Positions 57,149 to 64,000 of a stretch of DNA of 64,000 bases are shown here, piece after piece. The position numbers were made by a program, and so were the translations under genes. Within the stretch, counting starts at the first letter, position 1, and each line of letters opens with the position of its first letter. Source of the stretch: Polytrichum commune. Its lineage: Eukaryota; Streptophyta; Polytrichopsida; Polytrichales; Polytrichaceae. Location: NCBI GenBank assembly GCA_950295325.1, contig OX485807.1, positions 3,910,501 to 3,974,500 on the forward strand, given 5' to 3'. The notes beneath the pieces are model-generated. The model searched no databases. It was not told the DNA's origin and worked only from the letters and a program-made list of their open reading frames with translations.

Positions 57149-57354
57149 CCCCTTAAATTACAAGGGAATTTCGAGGGATTTGTATGTCAATTGATGCACA
57201 ATTTTTTCATTACAAATAAGTGTCACTTGACAAGCAAGTCATTTGAAATGTTGCAAGTCACGTGACACTTCAAAAATAAACACTTCAACTTGGAGAGCAG
57301 CCTACGAGTCAGGAGCTGCTGTTGATTTTAGGGTGTCGGTTTCCGAGGGGAACC

Positions 57355-58190
57355 AAAAAAGGTTAGCTATGGCTCTGATGTCGAAGACGACAGTCCTGCT
57401 ACGACCGTTGCCGATAAAATTGCAGTTTGGATCACTCACAAGGGTTTCTAAAGATATGATGATAAAGTAGTACAAGAAGAAGTAGGTGAAAACGTTGAGG
57501 GTACTCGTATATCTAGTGAAGAAGAAGAAGAAGAAGAAGAAGAAGTGCTTGATTTCTTGCCACCGCCTCCATCCTCATCGTGTTCAGAGGCTCTGGAACC
57601 TAATTTGCCAAGTATGTACAAAAAATTCAAGGATTCACCGGTCCAGATAAATTGTAATGGAGAGTTGCGGCGACATAAGGGTTACCGAATTCCAGAGTTC
57701 TTGCAGCTTGCTGTTTTGCAACAAGACATCTATGAGATCGGCAGCTGTTTTGATCCCGAAGCCGACAATAGTGACTATGCAGATGTACTCATGGGCAGAA
57801 GATTCTAGTCCGTTGCATAGATTTTGTTGATGCCGACTTTTTTAGTTGTATCTGTACGTTCGTGAAAGGTACTGCGTAACTCGCATGTCGTTACATGTGA
57901 AAGGTTGGCCAGAAATCAATTTGTTCAGAATTGGTGAGTATAACAATTTTTTCTTAGATTGAATTATGCTTTTATTTAGCCTGAGATATGCCTCATTGCA
58001 ATGCCTGATCTGGGAGCCGAAGCATATTAGAAATTAACATTCCGATCATATGAAAGAGGCAGATTATCGCAAGGAGCTGGAGAGGAGGCAGTCTAACCAA
58101 CGAACCAGTGTCGATGATGAATTTGTGCGTGCAACACATCTTCTACTCCTCAAGAGGGTTTCAAATTGTAGGTTTATTCGTGGACTTTCT
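57355..58190 (+). pseudogene. HCNGP/SAP30BP-like gene relic
   Basis: One plus-strand frame from about 57358 to 57808 reads KKVSYGSDVEDDSP, an acidic poly-Glu run, DFLPPPP, a Cys-Ser-Glu start of helix (CSEALEPNLPSMYKKFKD), RRHKGYRIPEFLQLAVLQQD and YEIGSCFDPE. This order (acidic N-terminus, PPPP, C-S-x2-L, KxxRxPxFL...QDIxxIG) is that of the HCNGP-like family (SAP30-binding protein), nuclear proteins of transcription/RNA processing. An in-frame TAA at 57449-57451 and early end at 57808 (GRRF) show decay. A Lys/Glu/Arg-rich piece at about 58050-58150 (RKELERRQSNQ) may be the next part. No intron interrupts the first 450 bp, so a retrocopy is possible. Confidence 0.5.
57518..57545 (+). repeat. 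(GAA)n, encodes the poly-Glu run of the HCNGP-like relic
   Basis: Nine GAA units in the coding frame. Confidence 0.9.
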
Positions 58191-59299
58191 AGAATGGTAG
58201 ATAGTCTTCAAATCTGTCACATTAGGTGCTGATTTTTTACACTATGAATGCGTTGATAAAGTTCTACATGTTTCTCGTTAGGAAGTGAATGCACCCAATT
58301 GTGTCTTATTTGACCTCCGTACGCAAGACTCATGAGGGTTCTAAGATTTTATTGGTAGATGACCCAAAATCATCACTGCGGGAGCCTGAGCATGATGTTA
58401 AGATAGTGAACACTCTCAAAAATCAACATGTACTTGTTGTGCAAGACATTAGGGTGCTGGTTTTAGTAACATAGCTTGTTACTTCTGAGAGAGGTTTGTG
58501 GGGTTTATTCATGGACTTTCTAAGGTTTAGGCATATAATACTTCTCTGCAGTTGCCATGGCCTACCTCATAATATGCGGTATCAATTGCAGATCACCCTC
58601 AACATTCATACCACGCCCAGCTTTAGTGAGCTTTGTACACATTACCACAGGCATCCCGACTCTCTCACAATCACTTGACAAATGATGTCCAGGTTCGTGT
58701 TTCAAGTTTGTCATTTCGATTCATGAATGCCTGTAAGCTCTTGACATATTCATTGATCAGCACTGCTCCAGAGATCTCCAAGTTTTAAGGTGCAAGATGA
58801 TACAACTCTAATTTCTGATGGAGGTTCCGAGTGAGCAAAGGTTGTCTGTTTATGAAGTTTATCAAATTTTCAGCAACGAACACAGATTTTCTAAACTGTG
58901 CTGTTTCCTACTTGATTCATTATCTTTTCTGTCTAATAGTTAGTGTAACTGACTGTGGGTTCAAACTCTATGAGACAAAGGGGCCAGTTTATATTGGCCA
59001 GCTCACTCTTGTGAAAGCCTTCTTACTAGTCGCGGATCACTTCATCTCTCCAGTATTTGAAACTGTGAGGTTATGAAACAATTGCGCAGAAAGCTCCTAG
59101 AATCAAAAGGACGAGGTAAAAAATGCACCGAAGATTTATGCCAGGAACTCAACACATTTTCAAAACCCAGACTTGTTGCTGCTTTCTTCTTCTTCTTCTT
59201 TTTCTTCTTTCTTCTTCTAAAATAACTAATAAACTAACTGAAAAATTAATTTCATTGCCAAGGATGTAAAATTACAAGCACGGAGACACCCCATCGAGA
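58191..59299. other. Downstream of HCNGP-like relic, no gene recognised
   Basis: Contains short frames (58289-58474, 58831-59076) without recognisable motifs; one has HEGSKILLVDDPKSSLREPE, which reads like protein but matches nothing I know. A TTC-rich tract lies at about 59180-59217. Confidence 0.4.
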
Positions 59300-59525
59300 G
59301 AGGGATTTATTGCATACGAGTGCACCTCTCATCCATCAACATAGTAACTTGACCTCCTATAGGTTTGTGGCCAATTCATCTCCCATGACTTGGACGAAAT
59401 CAATTCGGGTCTTTAGACCCTAAATCCGGTGTCAAATCAACTAAAATAACTAATAACCTCTTTCGGATTGCTTATTCTTTCGGGGTTTCATCATGTTGGA
59501 TGAATGAGAGGTATGCTCGCATGGG
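59300..59525. repeat. MITE-like inverted repeat with R2 ends
   Basis: The left end ATACGAGTGCACCTCTCATCC and the right end, in complement, GCGAGCATACCTCTCATTCATC are inverted to each other and include repeat R2. A target duplication was not identified, so limits are approximate. Confidence 0.4.
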
Positions 59526-59694
59526 CTAATTCCCTTGCTCTCTCCCACGCCCACACCCCAAGCCAAACTCGGAAGTGGATGACCTGGGAGAAACACGAGG
59601 CGAGGGGTGAAAGAGAGCAAACAGAGGAATGTCAGGGGCCATCACTAGCATTGCCAAGGGCGCTGCCTTTCACCATCATTAGCCTTTCTGCAAA

Positions 59695-60115
59695 AAGCAT
59701 ACGAGTAGCTGTAAGTGTAGAGCTAAGCCTAACAAAATAAGGTCAACAATCATACGAGTAAGTGTAAGTGTAAAGCTAAGCCTAACGAACTAAGGTTAGC
59801 CACCCGAAACGTTGTTACAAGCACGGCCCCAAAGATGCCTTTCTGCAAAAATCATACAAGTAGCTGTAAGTGTAGAGCTAAGCCTAACAAATGAAGGTCA
59901 ACAATCATACGAGTAAGTGTAAGTGTAGAGCTAAGCCTAACAAACGAAGGTCAACAATCATACGAGTAAGTGTAAGGGTAAAGCTAAGCCTAACGAACGA
60001 AGGTCAACAATCATACGAGTAAGTGTAAGTGTAAAGCTAAGCCTAACGAACGAAGGTCAACAATCATACGAGTAAGTGTAAGTGTAAAGCTAAGCCTAAC
60101 GAACTAAGGTTAGCC
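59695..60115 (+). repeat. 53-bp tandem array
   Basis: AATCATACGAGTAAGTGTAAG recurs with CATAC at 59906, 59959, 60012 and 60065 (period 53); units end GCTAAGCCTAACGAACGAAGG. Two longer variant units carry GTTACAAGCACGGCCCCAAAG near 59813 and 60129, so there is also a higher-order duplication. Non-coding. Confidence 0.85.
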
Positions 60116-60427
60116 AGCCGATCCACTGTTACAAGCACGGCCCCAAAGATTTGAGTGCAGATAGAAATCAGCAAAAAGACACCTACACCACCATGCCTTT
60201 GAAGGCGGGGCTTGCTTTTTGCTGGTTGCTTTTCTGCAACGAATATTGATGCGACTGGCAGTGCTTTGTATGGCATAACTAGATTTTGCAAACACGAGGA
60301 ATCTAACGACACTGTTTGTACATACTGTAACCGATTCGAACCTTGGATCTTGTCTAATAAACACATCTGACATCACAGCAAACATAGAACGTTGCACCCT
60401 GGAGTTGCTAGTTAATGGCGATCGAGA

Positions 60428-60430
<3 letters not shown>

Positions 60431-60474
<44 letters not shown>
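60431..60474 (+). repeat. (AT)n microsatellite
   Basis: 44 bp of uninterrupted AT dinucleotides. Confidence 0.95.
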
Positions 60475-60477
<3 letters not shown>

Positions 60478-61232
60478 GAGCCAAAGAACCGTCTAGAAGC
60501 AGCAAAGAGTGTGATCAAACTTGCAATTGTGAAAGCTGGAATCACTCTCGAATCCTTCGATCTTTCCACGGACTTTTGACATAAACTTGACTCGAGCTCG
60601 AGATGACTTTCCTCCGAGTTGGCGTGTCCAATGAAAGACGCTTCACTCTACCAATCTTGAGGGAATTGTCATGTACCAACATATCTCTCATCCATCCCAC
60701 ATAAAAACTTGACCCCTATAGGTTTATGGCTGTATCATCTTGACATGTAATGTACATACGAGTGATTTATCTCGTTACTTTTATGGCCGTAATTAAACAT
60801 TGCTCATGTGGTCTCTTTTGAGCATGGCCTTTGGCACCCTATTGAATTGTTCTAGAACTTTTGATTGGAAGGGGTCGATCCACACATTGAAGTTCTAACT
60901 GATAAAAAATGTTTCAAAAGGAGATGTTATATTGCATGCATCGAACTCGTATTTTGAAACTCTTACAATGAGCACCGCCTACAATATAAAGTTCTAGTTG
61001 GTATAGGAATTGCCTTAGGGAAGGCTTTCTAAGATGAAGTTCAATGACTACAAAGACCATAACATTGTGCTGATAAATGGCATGACCCCTCTACTGTGGA
61101 CGAGGCAACCTAGAAACAAGTTTAGTGTGATGCATATTGTGCTTAGTTTTGTCTATGTTCTATACCTAGTCTGATAAGCAACTTGTAGAACAAAGGTTGC
61201 TTTTAAGGTGTGCAGACCTTTATTGAATACTA
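60475..61232. other. Intergenic, R2 repeat copy, no gene
   Basis: Includes R2 at about 60686-60730 (ATCTCTCATCCATCCCACATA, then TTGACCCCTATAGGTTTATG). No supported frame. Confidence 0.5.
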
Positions 61233-61446
61233 CACTAAATATTGTTTTTAGTGTCACTTATTATTTGGAATTACACAATGCTATGACTATTTACTATATT
61301 AATTTTTTTCCAACAAAGGTCAAATGGGTTTTTTGGACATTATAGAACATTAACATCTTTATTTGGTAAAAAATTGCATTAAAAGAAAAAAGATATAGCA
61401 TTGTGTAACTCCAAATAGTAAGTGACACTAAATACAATATTTAGTG
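61233..61446. mobile_element. TA-flanked MITE (CACTAAATAT family), copy 2
   Basis: 214 bp with near-perfect inverted ends (CACTAAATATTG...CAATATTTAGTG-type, then GTGTCACTTATTATTTGGA against TCCAAATAGTAAGTGACAC) and TA at both flanks (61231-61232, 61447-61448). Non-coding and able to fold into a long hairpin. Confidence 0.8.
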
Positions 61447-61578
61447 TAGTTTTATGCGTATATCTACATTTGAGCAATATATAGCAAGATGTGTAGTTAA
61501 GAATGGACACCAAAATGACACATGTTATGAGGAGATTGATCTATGTGCTCGAAATAGGAATGTCCTTTTGGTCTACTA

Positions 61579-61781
61579 CACCACATATGATATTTAGTGT
61601 GACTCGCTATTTGGATTTACACAGTGCTATATCTTTTTACTATTGAACTAAATTTTTACCAAGTAAAGTTGTCAATGTTCTACTAATTTAACATTTGTTG
61701 GTCAAATATGAGATGTACAGTAAATAGATATAGCACTGCGTAATTCCAAATAGCAAGTCACACTAAATATCATATTTAGTG
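61579..61781. mobile_element. TA-flanked MITE (CACTAAATAT family), copy 3
   Basis: 203 bp, TA flanks (61577-61578, 61782-61783), same subterminal blocks (CTATTTGGATTTACACAGTG against CACTGCGTAATTCCAAATAG). Only 132 bp from copy 2. Confidence 0.8.
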
Positions 61782-61783
61782 TA

Positions 61784-62430
61784 GTTAACATAATTGGGAA
61801 GGCCTAGATAATCCTGAGAGAAAGAATATTAACCTTCACTTTGAATTTTTTTTATAGCTTTTGAATTCCGATTTTGACGCTTGAAACAACAATTTTCATT
61901 ATCCAAAGTGCTAACTAAATGACGCAATTCGCAATCCCATGAGTAGAGAGAGGTCAACTCCTAAAGATAGAGTCCATCTTTTGAAAAAAAATCATCCTAA
62001 GTTCTTGTATGTGTCCACATAATCACATTCCATTTTCGAGGAGGAGGGCCTATAGGCCTTTCCCGAAATGCCGCCCTCTCAGGCGGCCACGTCACCTCAT
62101 AATTTTAGGGTTTTTTCAAGCCTTTGAATGTTGTGATGATAAACATAGAGATACTTGTTGGTGGTTGCCTCCCACTCCCGAGCATCAAAAATCTTGTAGT
62201 GACTAACCTATTTGGAAAATCGATTTCCTTAAAGTCTTGCTAGGGTTTAGGGTTTAGGTTCACCTGCAAGAGGCATTCCTCCCCGGATTTCACATGGTTA
62301 AATGAATTGACGCCCAATAGGAGTTTCCGTTTTTTTTGGTCCATTTTTTGTGTCCTTACCCATCGCTCTGTGGGTTGAGGGTTGCCTTCATGGGTGGATA
62401 TGCTCATACAGAGTGGGGATTGTGGATGGA
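61784..62430. other. Intergenic with short dispersed repeats
   Basis: Holds the 62033-62112 repeat shared with 8192-8325 (GAGGAGGGCCTATAGGCC, TTTCCCGAAATGCCGCC, GGCGGCCACGTCACCTCA) and two and a half telomere-type TTTAGGG units near 62241. No gene recognised. Confidence 0.5.
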
Positions 62431-64000
62431 TGAAAAATGTCGACGAGATCAATCATCCAGCTACAATTCGTAGGAGGATCCTCGTGTAGGTTTCCCGCCA
62501 AAAGGCATCTCTCTTCTCCTCTAGCTTTCCCGTCCGCCATAGCCAAATCCGCAACCTCGCTCTCTTCTCCCGTAAGATCCAAACCCGCAATGCCACCACT
62601 CATGACGTTCAAGGAGAAAGTATCACTGTCTCTCTCCATGCATTATTTTCCTTTTATAAAAATAACTAGGTTTGTTTTGGTGTATGGAAACTCTAGTTTC
62701 GGGATTTTTCTTCTCAGGTGTTCGCAGCAGCGATTGATTGCGGGGACAGGAGCGTATGGAGTGATCGCATGCTCGGAAAATGGAGGGTGAACGTAGCGAG
62801 GGCCTCGAGAATTCTGTCACGGAGGTGGCGAGAAGTTTTTCGCAGGCAGCAGAATCCATGCGCCAGGAATTTTCTCCGTCGTGTCTAAGCTTGAATTCCA
62901 GTGGGAAAAAAGTATTGCCCGGTGCGTATCAGTTCGTTTGTATGAGAGTGGGAGAGGTGGCCAGGAATTGGCCGTAGAATCAAGTTCCACTCGGTTGAGA
63001 ATTATAGATTATATCTGGAGCATTGAAAAACTCGAGTATCTCCTTTGCGGACAATTGAGAATCTCTTTGTATCCTTGTTCGCAGTACTGAATTCCCTTAG
63101 TTTTCTTGATCTGCAAACTGGTGATGATCTGAGAAAATCTGCAAGAAGTTGAATCTGAACTTTTTGTATTGCAGAAATAGCAGTACACTGTTTTATGGTA
63201 TTTTAGTGTCACCAGCCCAATAGTGCTCTTGCCTTATTATGCTAAGTTCACCATTAGTGTAACCACATGGCACTTGGCATTAGTTTGCTCAATATTATTT
63301 TGAGGCTTATGCCTTGGTACCACAATGGTCAACAAGTTGATCATTAGTATATGCACATGCCACTTCCTCTTACATACTAAAATGTAGAATTGTCATCTCA
63401 AGTACTTCAATGTGTTGTGCTAAATGTCATATAGGAAAGTTAGCAATGTTAGTGTGGTATAAAAGATACAATGATAAACAGTATTGCTCAATAGTGTGTT
63501 CAATAGCATCACGATTTCTATATGTCAACATGACATTGTTTATCATACTATAAAAAGGTACTATGCCAGTGTACAATATACCATATACAGTGTAGTATCA
63601 TTGGTGGTTAAGGAGCTGCATTCAATTCACTTCAATCCTGCTTCACAAAACACTGAGAGAAACCAATTCAGTGCTCCTTCAGTGAAAAACTTCTTGGATT
63701 GATTGTGGCGCACAATGACTTTGATTGCATTCAGTAATTCGCGTTTGCTAAACATTAACGTGGACAACATTGTTTCTAAATTGGCCTAGTGATGGTGTTA
63801 TATTATGCAGTGGAAGTGTGTTTGAAGTCGACCAGCACTGCTCGACGTGATGTTATCCTTGTTGCTGTGGAGAGGTGCCTCCCCCAATTACTTATTACTC
63901 AAAGTAGAGTTTGCTTAAGAAGGCAAATTGGTGTTGGTTGCTAGGAATAGTCATGATGTAGAGTACAACCAAGGTGGAGCAATATACTGTGTAGTGATTT
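62431..64000 (+). other. Possible 5' exons of a gene leaving the window on the right
   Basis: GC content and frame quality rise at 62437-62620 (a Ser/Arg/Pro-rich, transit-peptide-like Met start ending at a possible GTATCA donor at 62620) and at 62780-62912 (MEGERSEGLENSVTEVARSF, then QAAESMRQEF, with possible GT donors). A further short coding-like stretch after an ATGCAG acceptor at 63811-63905 reads EVCLKSTSTARRDVILVAVE. None can be joined with confidence and no family is recognised. The rest is AT-rich intron- or spacer-like sequence. Confidence 0.25.

Noticed and set aside
59695-60115. Possible CRISPR-like array
   Set aside because: The 53-bp units are contiguous tandem repeats without variable spacers; this is a eukaryotic minisatellite.

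Overview
This window is nuclear DNA of a land plant. The signs are spliced genes with plant-type introns, a secretory class III peroxidase, a plant SnRK1-gamma-like CBS protein, TTTAGGG telomere-type repeats, and a transposon load of Ty3/gypsy chromovirus, Ty1/copia, CACTA (En/Spm), PIF/Harbinger, Mutator-like and LINE sequences. I cannot name the species; nothing points specifically to a flowering plant.

Layout. (1) 1-5596: the 3' five exons of a CBS-domain gene, cut by the left edge. (2) 5.6-10.7 kb: intergenic, with a small MITE and a 1.18-kb foldback Mutator-like element. (3) 10729-18049: a 7.3-kb PIF/Harbinger transposon with an open SANT/Myb-like ORF1 and an open DDE transposase in convergent orientation. 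A separate 2.26-kb element (13267-15529) is inserted in it. That element has G-run terminal inverted repeats, an 8-bp target duplication, and decayed AT-rich coding sequence that looks like a RING finger followed by a 2OG-Fe(II) dioxygenase core. (4) 19809-20624: two 395-bp Tourist-type MITEs in mirror orientation, directly upstream of a complete three-exon peroxidase gene (20977-23381). (5) 23.6-31.5 kb: degraded intergenic DNA with an AT-rich coding-like relic and a Ty1/copia remnant. (6) 31519-53873: one Ty3/gypsy chromovirus on the minus strand with 361-bp LTRs. It carries a 13.35-kb CACTA element (37782-51135), which itself carries a 972-bp solo LTR and an 884-bp deleted Harbinger element. 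(7) 54.2-55.5 kb: a LINE remnant; 55861-57148: a second foldback Mutator-like element; 57.3-58.2 kb: a relic of an HCNGP/SAP30BP-like gene. (8) 58-64 kb: tandem repeats, TA-flanked MITEs and possible first exons of a gene running off the right edge.

Only the CBS gene and the peroxidase look like intact host genes. The nesting can be read from exact target-site duplications: gypsy TCCTA, CACTA CGT, Harbinger TTA, G-run element GATTAACA, MULE copy 2 CCCCTTAAA. Reading frames run on across the insertion points: gypsy pol is collinear across the CACTA element, and TNP2 across the solo LTR. The best candidate for something undescribed is the G-run element with its RING and 2OG-oxygenase-like cargo.
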